Source: an uncultured Oscillospiraceae bacterium
GTDB taxonomy: Bacteria; Bacillota; Clostridia; Oscillospirales; Acutalibacteraceae
Assembly (NCBI GenBank): GCA_900540275.1
Contig: UQFO01000003.1
Coordinates: 1 to 64,000, forward strand
Direction of reading: 5' to 3'
Length of the DNA stretch: 64,000 bases
A program made the position numbers and the translations under genes. The notes under the pieces are model-generated. The model was not told the DNA's origin, made no database searches, and saw nothing but the letters and a program-made list of their open reading frames with translations. Below, one piece after another: positions 8,551 to 17,522 of the stretch (position 1 is its first letter; every line of letters begins with the position of its first letter).

Positions 8551-10833
8551 ATGTCGTCGAATGGTCATGCAAAGCTTATTCACAGGTCGATTGCCGTATT
8601 GGCTATTTTGCTGGTGCTCGGTTTTGGCAGCGCAATCCTGCGGCTGACGCAGCTGAGCGTCGTACAGGGGGAGGAGCTCTCCCAGAAGGCGGTCAACCAG
8701 CAGCTTACCGATACAACAATCAGCGCGAAGCGAGGCTCTATTTACGATACCAACGGCAAGATTCTTGCGCAGAGCGCGACGGTCTGGAAGGTTGTCCTCG
8801 CGCCGATTAACCTTGAGGACGACGAGGGCAAGGGCAGCAATAGACGGACCAGGGACGAGAAGAGAACAATCGTTTCAAAGGGCCTGGCGGAAATCCTCGG
8901 AATGAAGCAGGAAGAGCTTTATAAAATGACGGAGGAAAAATCGCATTATGTTGTTGCCAAACGCCAGATTGAAAGCGACGTGCGCGACAAGATTTTAAAG
9001 TTTGAAGACGAGCTGGAGGAAACTTATAATATTACAGGCGTCATCCGGCTGATGGAGGATTACAAAAGGTATTACCCCTACGGTTCTTTCGCATCCTCCG
9101 TCATCGGCTTTACCGGAAGTGACGACCAGGGGCTTGCGGGCGTCGAATACCAATATGACGACGACCTGACCGGAACGCCGGGCAGGCTTATCACCGCTCA
9201 AAATGTAAACGACGCGGTACCGTTCCCCGCCGCGCAGAAGGTAGACGCGAAGGACGGAAACAGCCTGGTGCTTACCCTGGATGAAAAAATTCAGCATGCC
9301 CTGGAGAAGTACCTGCAAAAGGGGATTAAGGAAAATAAGGTATATAACCGCGCCGTTGCTATTATGATGGATGTAAACACAGGCGCAATCCTCGGCATGG
9401 CGGTCGAGGACGGCTATGACCTCAACAAGCCGTTTAAGCTCGTTAACGAAGAGGATAAAGCGGCGATTGCAAAGCTTGCGGACGATAAGCAGGCGGAGGC
9501 CGAGAGCGCCGCGCTTTCCAAGCAATGGAGAAACAAGGCGGTCAGCGACACGTATTACCCCGGCTCTGTCTTTAAAATCATAACCTCCTCAATGGGAATC
9601 GAGGAGGGCGTCATCACAGACCAGTCCAGCTACTATTGCAGCGGCTCGTACACGCCGGTCGAAGGAGAGCCGCCCGTATATTGCCACAATACCCTGGGCC
9701 ACGGCACGCAGAACTTTTTCCAGGCGCTTTCCAATTCCTGCAACCCGGCGTTCATGCAGATTGGCCAGCAGCTCGGCGCAAAGAAGTACTGGGAGTATTA
9801 CCAGGCGTTCGGCTTCTCTGAGAAAACGGGCATCGACCTGCCGGGTGAAAGCGAAGATATTTTCTTCAGCCAGGATGGTTCGATGGGCCCGATGGATTTG
9901 GCGGTCGCGTCGTTCGGGCAGAACTTCTCAATTACGCCAATCCAGATGATTACGGCGGTATCCGCGGCATGCAACGGCGGCAAGCTTATGCAGCCCTATG
10001 TCGTAAAGCAGATTCTCGACAGCGACGGCAACGTCGTCAAATCGGTTGACAGCGTCGTCAAGCGCCAGGTGATTTCTGAAGAAACGTCGAAAAAGATAAC
10101 CAGCCTGCTTGCGCAGAGCACCGAGCAGTCCGGCTCCGCGACCAACGGCTACGTTCAGGGCTATAAAATAGGCGGCAAGACGGGTACTTCTGAAAAGCTG
10201 GAAGACTCCAACGACGACGGCGCCGAGGATTACATTGCATCCTTCTGCGGCTTTGCCCCTGCGGATAACCCGCAGGTTGCGCTGCTTGTATATTTTGATA
10301 CGCCCACGGGCGGCAGCTATTACGGCAGTGCCATTGCGGCGCCCGTGTTCACCGAGATTATGCAGGAGGTCCTGCCGTATCTCGAAATTGAACAGCAGTA
10401 TAACGAGGATGAGCTTTCCAAGCTTGATACGACTGCCGGAAGTTATACCGGCATGACGGTGGAAGAAGCAAAAGCGGCGGCCGAGAAGGCGGGCTTTACT
10501 GTCGTTACAAACGGCGGGGAAGGCACTGTCGCGGCACAGTCCCCGGCGGCGGAGGGGCGTATCCCGCAGGGGGGCGTGGTCGTGCTTTACACCGACCTTG
10601 CCGCACAGGCGGCGGATACGGTAAGCGTGCCGGACTTTACGGGCCTTTCCGTTTCAGACGCCCGGTATGTCGCATCCCAGTACGACCTCAACATCAGCAT
10701 TGCTGGTGTGAGCAGTGAAGGGGAAGGATACGCTAAATCACAGGATATCGCGTCAGGAACATCGGTAAGCCGTGGCTCGGTCATTTCCGTAACGTTTGCG
10801 GAGGACACGAGCAGCGCACAGCCGATTTTCTAA
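8551..10833 (+). CDS. Class B penicillin-binding protein with two PASTA domains (SpoVD/FtsI family)
   Basis: 760 aa. A single N-terminal membrane helix (about 14-34) is followed by a PBP dimerisation domain starting AKRGSIYDTNGK, then a D,D-transpeptidase with the three active-site motifs: SVFK (Ser about 339), SNSCN (about 394) and KTGTS (about 543). Two C-terminal PASTA repeats follow (about 625-690 and 695-755). Such enzymes crosslink septal or spore-cortex peptidoglycan with a SEDS partner, here probably the ftsW/spoVE gene at 14938. AAAGGAG precedes the ATG. It is a tandem paralogue of the next gene; I cannot tell which copy is vegetative FtsI and which is sporulation SpoVD. Confidence 0.92.
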   Translation: MSSNGHAKLIHRSIAVLAILLVLGFGSAILRLTQLSVVQGEELSQKAVNQQLTDTTISAKRGSIYDTNGKILAQSATVWKVVLAPINLEDDEGKGSNRRTRDEKRTIVSKGLAEILGMKQEELYKMTEEKSHYVVAKRQIESDVRDKILKFEDELEETYNITGVIRLMEDYKRYYPYGSFASSVIGFTGSDDQGLAGVEYQYDDDLTGTPGRLITAQNVNDAVPFPAAQKVDAKDGNSLVLTLDEKIQHALEKYLQKGIKENKVYNRAVAIMMDVNTGAILGMAVEDGYDLNKPFKLVNEEDKAAIAKLADDKQAEAESAALSKQWRNKAVSDTYYPGSVFKIITSSMGIEEGVITDQSSYYCSGSYTPVEGEPPVYCHNTLGHGTQNFFQALSNSCNPAFMQIGQQLGAKKYWEYYQAFGFSEKTGIDLPGESEDIFFSQDGSMGPMDLAVASFGQNFSITPIQMITAVSAACNGGKLMQPYVVKQILDSDGNVVKSVDSVVKRQVISEETSKKITSLLAQSTEQSGSATNGYVQGYKIGGKTGTSEKLEDSNDDGAEDYIASFCGFAPADNPQVALLVYFDTPTGGSYYGSAIAAPVFTEIMQEVLPYLEIEQQYNEDELSKLDTTAGSYTGMTVEEAKAAAEKAGFTVVTNGGEGTVAAQSPAAEGRIPQGGVVVLYTDLAAQAADTVSVPDFTGLSVSDARYVASQYDLNISIAGVSSEGEGYAKSQDIASGTSVSRGSVISVTFAEDTSSAQPIF

Positions 10834-10973
10834 ATAGATAATAAAAAAGAACAAAGCATAAAAAGGCAGTTCCCGCTGCGGACGTAAAAAAACAGCCGTT
10901 CCCTTTAAAACGGACGGCTGCCCACTGCACAGCGGGAGGCACAGCCGCCCGCGAAAGGGAGGTTAGCCTTTTT

Positions 10974-13223
10974 ATGAAAAAAGGAGCAAACACAACACTT
11001 GCGCACCGCTGTACGGCAATTCTTTCGGTTTTGCTGATACTCGGCTTCGGCTGTGCGGTTCTCCGCCTGACGCAGCTAAGTGTCATCGACGGGAAGGCGC
11101 TTGCCGAAAGGGCGGTTGAGCAGCAATTAAACGACACGACCATCAACGCGAGAAGGGGAACGATTTACGACGCGGCGGGAAAGGTGCTTGCACAGAGCTC
11201 GACCGTTTGGAAAATCGTGTTCGCCCCAAGCAATTTCAAAAACGACGAGCAGAGGGAAATCACAGCGAAGGGCCTTGCAAAGATTCTGAACCTCGACGAA
11301 GCGGACCTGCTCAAGAAGGCAAAGGAGAAGACGCATTTTGTCGTGGTCAAGCGCCAGATTGAAAGCGGCGTAAGGGAGCAGGTTTTAAAGCTCATCGACG
11401 AGCTCGAGGACGAGCACGGCATCAAGGGAGTCATCAACCTGATTGAGGACTACAAGCGTTACTACCCATACGGCGATTTCGCGTCGGCGGTTATCGGCTT
11501 TACCGGAAGCGACGACCAGGGGCTTTCGGGCCTGGAATACCAGTACGACGATACGCTTACGGGAACGCCCGGCAGGCTTGTCACCGCGCAGAATGCGCAC
11601 GGGACAGCGATGCCGTTTTCCTATGAGCAGAAGATGGATGCCGTAGACGGCGACAGCCTCGTGCTCACGCTCGACGAAACTATCCAGCACATCATGGAAA
11701 AATACCTGGAAAAGGGCGTTGAGGAAAATAAAGTTTACAACCGCGCGGTAGCTATCATGATGGAGGTCAAGACGGGCGCCGTGCTTGGAATGGCGGTGGA
11801 GGGCGGCTTTGATTTAAACAAGCCGTTTGAAGTCGCCGATAAAAAGGCTAAGGCGGAAATCGAGGCGCTTCCGGAAAAGGAGCGCGCCGCCGCCGAGAAT
11901 GCCGCGCTTGCAAAACAGTGGAGGAATAAGGCGGTCAGCGATACATATTATCCGGGTTCCGTCTGGAAAATAATTACCTCCTCCATAGCGCTGCAGGAGA
12001 AGCTGGTCAATGAAAGCTCGCGTTTTTCGTGCAGCGGCTCATACGTCCCGTTCGAAGGGGCGCGCGCAATCAGCTGCCATAAGCACGGGGGACACGGCGT
12101 GCAGACGTTTGAGCAGGCTATCTGGAATTCCTGCAACCCGGCGTTTATGCAAATCGGCAGCCTTATCGGTGCGGAACGCTTTTGGAAGTATTACCAGGCG
12201 TTCGGCTTCTCCGAGAAAACGGGCATCGACCTGCCGGGCGAAAGCGAGGATATCTTCTTCAACGCCGACGGCTCGATGGGCCCGATGGATTTGGCGGTCG
12301 CGTCGTTCGGGCAGAACTTCTCGATTACGCCAATCCAGCTCGTTACAGGCATCTGCGCCGTAGCGAACGGCGGCGATTTGATGCAGCCGTACCTCGTGAA
12401 GGAAATCAAGAATTCCGAAGGGGAAACGGTCAAAAAAATTGAGCCGACGGTCAAACGGCATGTGATTGACGGGGACGTCTCGAAAAAGATGTGTGAAATC
12501 CTCGAGGAGAACGCCGTGTCGGGCGCCGCGAAGAACGGGTATATCCCGGGCTACCGGATCGGCGGCAAGACGGGTACGTCGGAAAAGCTCACCGATTCAA
12601 ACGCTGACGGCATGGAGGATTACATTTCCTCCTTCTGCGGGTTTGCTCCCGCGGACGACCCGCAGGTCGCCCTGATTGTATATTTCGATACGCCGACCGG
12701 CGACAACTACTATGGAGCCGCGGTCGCGGCGCCTGTTTTCGCGGAAATCATGGCGGAGGTGCTCCCGTACCTTGGCGTCAAGACCGAGTACACGGAAGAG
12801 GAGCTCAAGACGCTCGATACAACCGCGCAGGACTACACAGGCATGGCGCTCGACAAAGCGCAGTCCACCGCGCAGCAGGACGGCTTCCAGACGCTTGTAA
12901 AGGGCGAAGGGGAAACGGTCGCTGCGCAAATTCCGGCGGCAGGCGCTAAAATCCCGCAGGGCGGCACGGTTGTGCTGTACACGGACGCGGCGCAGGCGAA
13001 GGAGAACTCGGTGGAGGTTCCCGATTTGACGGGACTGACCGTTTCAGAGGTGAATAAAGCGGCCGCGCAGAACGATTTGAATATCAGCTTATCGGGAGCG
13101 GCGGACGACGGGACTTGGATTTCCAGGTCACAGAATATATCGCCGGGGACGATGGTAAGCCCCGGGACTGTCATAACGGTAACGTTTGCGCAGGACACGA
13201 GCCAGGCGGAACCGATTATGTAG
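10974..13223 (+). CDS. Second tandem PASTA penicillin-binding protein (SpoVD/FtsI family)
   Basis: 749 aa, the same architecture as its neighbour: membrane anchor, dimerisation domain (NARRGTIYDAAGK), transpeptidase motifs SVWK (about 329), WNSCN and KTGTS (about 532), and two PASTA repeats. The two proteins align over their whole length, showing an in situ tandem duplication. In the SxN region a block is almost identical at DNA level (12185-12325 against 9788-9932), more similar than flanking parts, which suggests gene conversion. The first copy uses SVFK where this one uses SVWK. Clostridia commonly keep one copy for division and one for sporulation; that split is inferred here. Confidence 0.92.
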   Translation: MKKGANTTLAHRCTAILSVLLILGFGCAVLRLTQLSVIDGKALAERAVEQQLNDTTINARRGTIYDAAGKVLAQSSTVWKIVFAPSNFKNDEQREITAKGLAKILNLDEADLLKKAKEKTHFVVVKRQIESGVREQVLKLIDELEDEHGIKGVINLIEDYKRYYPYGDFASAVIGFTGSDDQGLSGLEYQYDDTLTGTPGRLVTAQNAHGTAMPFSYEQKMDAVDGDSLVLTLDETIQHIMEKYLEKGVEENKVYNRAVAIMMEVKTGAVLGMAVEGGFDLNKPFEVADKKAKAEIEALPEKERAAAENAALAKQWRNKAVSDTYYPGSVWKIITSSIALQEKLVNESSRFSCSGSYVPFEGARAISCHKHGGHGVQTFEQAIWNSCNPAFMQIGSLIGAERFWKYYQAFGFSEKTGIDLPGESEDIFFNADGSMGPMDLAVASFGQNFSITPIQLVTGICAVANGGDLMQPYLVKEIKNSEGETVKKIEPTVKRHVIDGDVSKKMCEILEENAVSGAAKNGYIPGYRIGGKTGTSEKLTDSNADGMEDYISSFCGFAPADDPQVALIVYFDTPTGDNYYGAAVAAPVFAEIMAEVLPYLGVKTEYTEEELKTLDTTAQDYTGMALDKAQSTAQQDGFQTLVKGEGETVAAQIPAAGAKIPQGGTVVLYTDAAQAKENSVEVPDLTGLTVSEVNKAAAQNDLNISLSGAADDGTWISRSQNISPGTMVSPGTVITVTFAQDTSQAEPIM

Positions 13224-13254
13224 CCTACATCTTTCAACAGAGGGAGGAAAGAGT

Positions 13255-13830
13255 ATGCAGGATTTAAAAAACAACTGCCGGCAGGCTGCCGGCGTTATTG
13301 CGATTGCGTGCGAAAATTCGCTTGCCCGCGACGCAGGAAAGGCTGTCGAGCAGGTTTTGGTATCGAGCGGCCTGCATATCGTTTCGCGCGGCGGGAGAAT
13401 CAGTACGCTTGAGGATTACAGCGTCGCCACGATTGAGTTTGAAGGGCTGCCCGGCGCGCAGAGCGCGGGGGCTATAATCGGCTCCGCGGCGCAGGGCTGT
13501 GAGGAAGCGTTCTTGCAGAAATATAATCGCGTGGTTTTCCCGTATAATAAGGATAGGAAGAAACGCCTTCCCGGAGACGGGGCGCAGGTAATAGAATATT
13601 CCCACGACGAGGACTGCGCCGACCTTGTGGCGAAAAATATCGTCGAGGCAGATGAATACACAAGCTTTGAGCTGCTGGGGACCGGAATTATCGGCAGGAT
13701 TAAGCTCCATAAGGGCTCATGCCTCACGGTTGAGGCGGCTCTCGCGCTTTCCGGAGCTTTGCTTTCGGCCGGTATTTCGCTTTCTGACGTAACAAACGGC
13801 CTGAGCGGTTATTTTGCCCAAGGGGACTGA
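13255..13830 (+). CDS. Mur-ligase-like protein lacking the ATP-binding loop
   Basis: 191 aa, against about 450-500 for a real Mur ligase. It sits in the murE/murF slot between the PBPs and mraY. The N-terminus (AAGVIAIACENSLARDAGKAV) aligns by pattern with the start of the Mur central domain, where VIGVTGTNGKTTT would be expected, but the GTNGKT P-loop is absent. The C-terminal half (LVAKNIVEADEYTSFELLG, then LTVEAALALSGALLSAGISLSDVTNGLSGY) resembles the end of the central domain, including the xNAxAAxAxxLxxGxxxxxIxxGL helix pair. The UDP-substrate N-domain and the amino-acid-binding C-domain are missing. The frame is intact with a good RBS (GAGGGAGG), so it is probably expressed as a non-catalytic or structural relic. 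Homology is my reading of pattern, not a search result. Confidence 0.6.
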   Translation: MQDLKNNCRQAAGVIAIACENSLARDAGKAVEQVLVSSGLHIVSRGGRISTLEDYSVATIEFEGLPGAQSAGAIIGSAAQGCEEAFLQKYNRVVFPYNKDRKKRLPGDGAQVIEYSHDEDCADLVAKNIVEADEYTSFELLGTGIIGRIKLHKGSCLTVEAALALSGALLSAGISLSDVTNGLSGYFAQGD

Positions 13831-13871
13831 CATAGTATTAGATTGAGGTAGAAAGCAATGGAGGTTTTACG

Positions 13872-14891
13872 ATGAACGTTGGTTGGATACTCGGCAGCGC
13901 GATTGTGTCGTTTGCCATCGCGGCAATCCTGGGGAAATGGCTCGTGCCGTTTTTGAAGAAGCTGAAATATGGGCAAACCATTTTAGATATTGGGCCCAAG
14001 TGGCATAAGGGCAAGCAGGGAACGCCTACGATGGGCGGCTTGATGTTCGTCATCAGTACAGTAGTTACTACGGTCGTCTGCGCCCTCCTTTACAGCCTGC
14101 TTGCGGAGGACGAGGCTTTTGCCCAGGCGACGCTTATGATGCCGCGCGTGCTTGCGGGCCTTGCGATGGCAGTGCTTTATGGCGCAATCGGATTTTTTGA
14201 CGATTATATCAAGGTCGTCAAAAAGAGGAATCTCGGCCTTACGGCCCCGCAGAAGCTGATTTTGCAGTTTGCGGTCGCGGCGGCGTTTTTACTGACGCTC
14301 AACCTGACGGGCGCTACTTCACAAACAATTATTCCGTTTGTCGGAGCGGTCGATTTGGGCTGGCTTTACTGGGTGCTTGCTGCAATCCTGATTGTCGGTA
14401 CGGTCAACGCGGTCAATCTTTCCGATGGAATCGACGGGCTTGTGGGTTCGATGACGTTCTTTGCCGCCCTTGCGTTTATGCTGATTGCTTCTACGCTTGC
14501 GGCCCAGGGCATGGGGATTATGTCGGCGGCGCTTGCGGGCGGCTGCCTTGGCTTCCTTCTTTGGAATTTCCACCCGGCAAAGGTGTTCATGGGAGATACC
14601 GGCTCGCTCTACCTGGGCGGTTTCCTCTGCGCGCTGGCGTTTGGGCTGAACATACCGATTATCCTGATTCCGGTGGCGCTTGTATATTTCTGCGAGATGT
14701 TCTCTGTTATGCTGCAGGTCGTTTATTTTAAAATCACGCACGGCAAGCGGTTGTTTAAAATGAGCCCGATTCACCACCATTTCGAAATGTGCGGATGGTC
14801 GGAGGTCAAAATTGTCGCGGTATTCAGCACGGTAACGGCGGTATGCGGTATTATCGCGCTTATGCTTGTGGTTATGGGCGTTGTCAGATGA
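13872..14891 (+). CDS. mraY: Phospho-N-acetylmuramoyl-pentapeptide-transferase
   Basis: 339 aa polytopic membrane enzyme making lipid I from UDP-MurNAc-pentapeptide and undecaprenyl phosphate. Signature motifs are present: KxGTPTMGG (KQGTPTMGGL), the catalytic aspartates in FFDDYIK and NLSDGIDGL, MGDTGSLYLGG, and the C-terminal SPIHHHFE. About ten membrane helices. GGAGG precedes the ATG. It is downstream of the PBPs and the Mur-like gene, as in clostridial dcw clusters, but no murD follows. Confidence 0.97.
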   Translation: MNVGWILGSAIVSFAIAAILGKWLVPFLKKLKYGQTILDIGPKWHKGKQGTPTMGGLMFVISTVVTTVVCALLYSLLAEDEAFAQATLMMPRVLAGLAMAVLYGAIGFFDDYIKVVKKRNLGLTAPQKLILQFAVAAAFLLTLNLTGATSQTIIPFVGAVDLGWLYWVLAAILIVGTVNAVNLSDGIDGLVGSMTFFAALAFMLIASTLAAQGMGIMSAALAGGCLGFLLWNFHPAKVFMGDTGSLYLGGFLCALAFGLNIPIILIPVALVYFCEMFSVMLQVVYFKITHGKRLFKMSPIHHHFEMCGWSEVKIVAVFSTVTAVCGIIALMLVVMGVVR

Positions 14892-14937
14892 AAAATATAT
14901 TCAGAATATATAGAAGTGTTTTATGGTGGTGTAGCTA

Positions 14938-16224
14938 ATGGCGATAGAATATCCGCTGAGATATCAGGCAGAAGAAAAAAGAAAAGCACAGGAAGAATAC
15001 AACAGGCGCAGGAAGGAACCCTACCGGCCGTCAGCGCGCGCGCAGGGCGTGTCCGCGCGGACCAGGGACGCTGGAAAGCAGCGCGGCTTCCGAAAAAGGC
15101 TCAAGCTCTTTTCCGTAAGGGCGGGTCTCGACATGCCGTTTTTGCTGTTGATTCTCATACTGCTTGTCATTGGCATTATCATGATGTTTTCGGCAAGCTA
15201 TCCGGTCGCTTACTATACGACCGGAGACAGCTACCTTTATTTAAAAAGGCAGCTGCTGTTTGCCGTAATCGGCGTAATTCTAATGCTGGCCATTTCATTT
15301 TTCGACTACCATCATTTCCATAAAATGGCTGTCTGGATTTTGGGCCTTGGCTTTCTGCTGCTGGTCGTCGTGCTGTTCATGCCGTCGCAAAACGGGATAC
15401 ATAGATGGATTGAACTGGGCATTGCGGGCTTCCAGGCGTCGGAGCTCATGAAGTTCGCATTGATATTGTTTTTCGCCCACTGGGGGTCTGTCTATTTTTA
15501 TAAGATGGATACGTTCAAATACGGCGTCCTGCCTGCGGTTGTCATCCTGGTACCGACCGTCGTGCTGCTGCTCCTGGAGCCGCACTATTCCGGTATTGTT
15601 ATCGTTACGCTGCTGACGGTGCTGATGATGTTTATCTCAGGCGTCAAGGGCAAATGGTTCCTGTTTGCGGGCGTTGGCATTCTTCTGGTGTTTGGCCTGA
15701 TGTACTTTACCGGCCTTTTGTCCTACGCGATGGAGCGTATGGACGGCTGGGGGCAGGCGCTTGAATATACCACGCCGGAAATGTGGCAGACCACATGGCA
15801 GACGAGGAATTCCATGTATGCGATTGGGTCCGGCGGCCTGATGGGCCTGGGGCTCGGCCAGTCAAGGCAGAAATACCTCTACCTGCCCGAGCCGCAGAAC
15901 GACTTTGTGTTTGCTATCGTCTGCGAAGAGCTGGGGCTTATCGGCGCGGTCATTATACTCGGTATTTTCGCGCTGCTCGTCTGGAGGGGCATTACCATAT
16001 CCATGAAAGCGAAAGATAAGTTCGGCACGCTTTTGGGTGTCGGCCTGACTTCGCAGGTGGGGCTGCAGGTTATCCTCAACATCCTGGTTATTACCGACCT
16101 GCTGCCCAACACCGGCATCAGCCTGCCGTTCTTCAGCTCGGGAGGCAGCTCCCTCGTTATGCTGCTTGCGCAGATGGGCATCGTGCTTTCCATCTCGCGC
16201 ACTTCTAACATCAATAAGGCGTAG
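14938..16224 (+). CDS. SEDS peptidoglycan polymerase FtsW/SpoVE
   Basis: 428 aa. A basic cytoplasmic extension of about 65 residues (RRRKEPYRPSARAQ region) is followed by about ten membrane helices. The SEDS signature NTGISLPFFSSGGSSLVMLL lies near the C-terminus. SEDS proteins are lipid II glycosyltransferases that pair with class B PBPs; two such PBPs are encoded just upstream. In Bacillus the gene at this locus is spoVE, but FtsW and SpoVE cannot be separated by sequence here. GGTGGTG is the likely RBS of the ATG at 14938. Confidence 0.9.
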   Translation: MAIEYPLRYQAEEKRKAQEEYNRRRKEPYRPSARAQGVSARTRDAGKQRGFRKRLKLFSVRAGLDMPFLLLILILLVIGIIMMFSASYPVAYYTTGDSYLYLKRQLLFAVIGVILMLAISFFDYHHFHKMAVWILGLGFLLLVVVLFMPSQNGIHRWIELGIAGFQASELMKFALILFFAHWGSVYFYKMDTFKYGVLPAVVILVPTVVLLLLEPHYSGIVIVTLLTVLMMFISGVKGKWFLFAGVGILLVFGLMYFTGLLSYAMERMDGWGQALEYTTPEMWQTTWQTRNSMYAIGSGGLMGLGLGQSRQKYLYLPEPQNDFVFAIVCEELGLIGAVIILGIFALLVWRGITISMKAKDKFGTLLGVGLTSQVGLQVILNILVITDLLPNTGISLPFFSSGGSSLVMLLAQMGIVLSISRTSNINKA

Positions 16225-16246
16225 GCCTTTTACGGGAAGGGTTTTT

Positions 16247-17374
16247 ATGAAAATTTTGTTTGCAGGCGGCGGAACTGCCGGGCATATCAACCCGGCGCTC
16301 GCGGTCGCGGGCTATATCAAAAAGAAAGCGCCGGACGCGGAGATTTTATATATCGGCGCAAAGGGAGGCATGGAAGAGCGGCTCATTCCAAAGGCGGGAT
16401 TCGATTTTAAAGGAATCACTGTTTCGGGTTTCAAGCGCAGCTTTTCCCTCTCCGCGATAAAGAGCAACCTCGTCACGGTAAAAAACGCAGTGACGGCAAG
16501 CGCGGAATCCAAAAAAATCATTCAGGAATTTGGGCCAGACATCTGCATGGGGACGGGCGGCTATGTAAGCGGACCGGTCATACGCGCCGCGGCCAAGCTT
16601 GGGATTCCCACCGTAATCCATGAGCAGAACGCGTTCCCGGGCGTTACAACGAAGATGCTTTCAAAATACGTCAAACGCGTCATGCTCGCCATGCCGCAGG
16701 CGCAGAAATATTTAAACGAAAGCTGCCGCTGCATCGTCACCGGAAACCCGGTGCGCGGTGAAATTTTGACGGCGGACAAGGAACAGTCGAGAAAAGCGCT
16801 CGGCCTGGACGGGCGCCCCGTCATCCTGTCGTTCGGCGGAAGCCTGGGCGCGCGCAAAATCAACGAAAATGTGGCGGATTTGATTGCGCGCAGCGGCAAG
16901 GATGGCAAATACCAGATTATCCACGCGTACGGCCAGTACGGAACGTGGTTTCCCGACCTGCTGAGAGAAAAGGGGACCGACCCCGACAAATGCGGGAATC
17001 TGGATATCAGGGAATATATCGACGATATGCCGGCGTGCCTTGCCGCAAGCGATTTGGTCATTGCGCGCGCGGGGGCGATTACGCTCAGCGAAATTCAGGC
17101 GCAGGGAAAGCCCGCCGTGCTTATCCCGTCGCCCAACGTAGCGGAAAACCACCAGTATCATAACGCTATGGCGATGGTAGAGGCGGGGGCCGCCGTGCTT
17201 ATTGAGGAGAAGGATTTGACAGGCCAGGCGGTTACCGAGACGGTTGACCGTCTCGCCGGCGATGAAACGGCTTTGCTCAGGTACTCTGAAAATGCGAAGA
17301 AGCTTGCGATAACTGACGCAAACGAACGTATTTATTCCGTAATCAAGAAGGTATTGGGCGGTCATATGAACTGA
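16247..17374 (+). CDS. murG: UDP-GlcNAc:lipid I GlcNAc transferase MurG
   Basis: 375 aa GT28 glycosyltransferase that makes lipid II at the inner membrane face. The N-terminal acceptor loop FAGGGTAGHINPALA and the MGTGGYVSGPVI block are diagnostic; the donor site includes SFGGSLGARKINE and RAGAITLSEIQAQGKPAVLIP. The start is ATG 16247 with GGGAAGGG upstream; the longer open frame to 16166 overlaps ftsW and is not used. Confidence 0.96.
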   Translation: MKILFAGGGTAGHINPALAVAGYIKKKAPDAEILYIGAKGGMEERLIPKAGFDFKGITVSGFKRSFSLSAIKSNLVTVKNAVTASAESKKIIQEFGPDICMGTGGYVSGPVIRAAAKLGIPTVIHEQNAFPGVTTKMLSKYVKRVMLAMPQAQKYLNESCRCIVTGNPVRGEILTADKEQSRKALGLDGRPVILSFGGSLGARKINENVADLIARSGKDGKYQIIHAYGQYGTWFPDLLREKGTDPDKCGNLDIREYIDDMPACLAASDLVIARAGAITLSEIQAQGKPAVLIPSPNVAENHQYHNAMAMVEAGAAVLIEEKDLTGQAVTETVDRLAGDETALLRYSENAKKLAITDANERIYSVIKKVLGGHMN

Positions 17375-17522
17375 CGCGCCCTTTGCCGTTTTTATATAGG
17401 TATCAAAAAAGTAAAAGCGCCGCCTTTAAAATGCGGACACTGTCACCACAGACATCCCCTTCACATAGAATATCAAAGGGTTGGCTATTGAGGCCAGAGT
17501 TTAGGGTGAAAGGGTGTTCTGT

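Noticed and set aside
8369..8647. 92-aa ORF before the first PBP
   Set aside because: Overlaps the PBP start in another frame, Arg-rich shadow translation, no RBS.
14916..15323. 135-aa ORF overlapping the ftsW/spoVE start
   Set aside because: Out-of-frame shadow of the SEDS gene's basic N-terminus.
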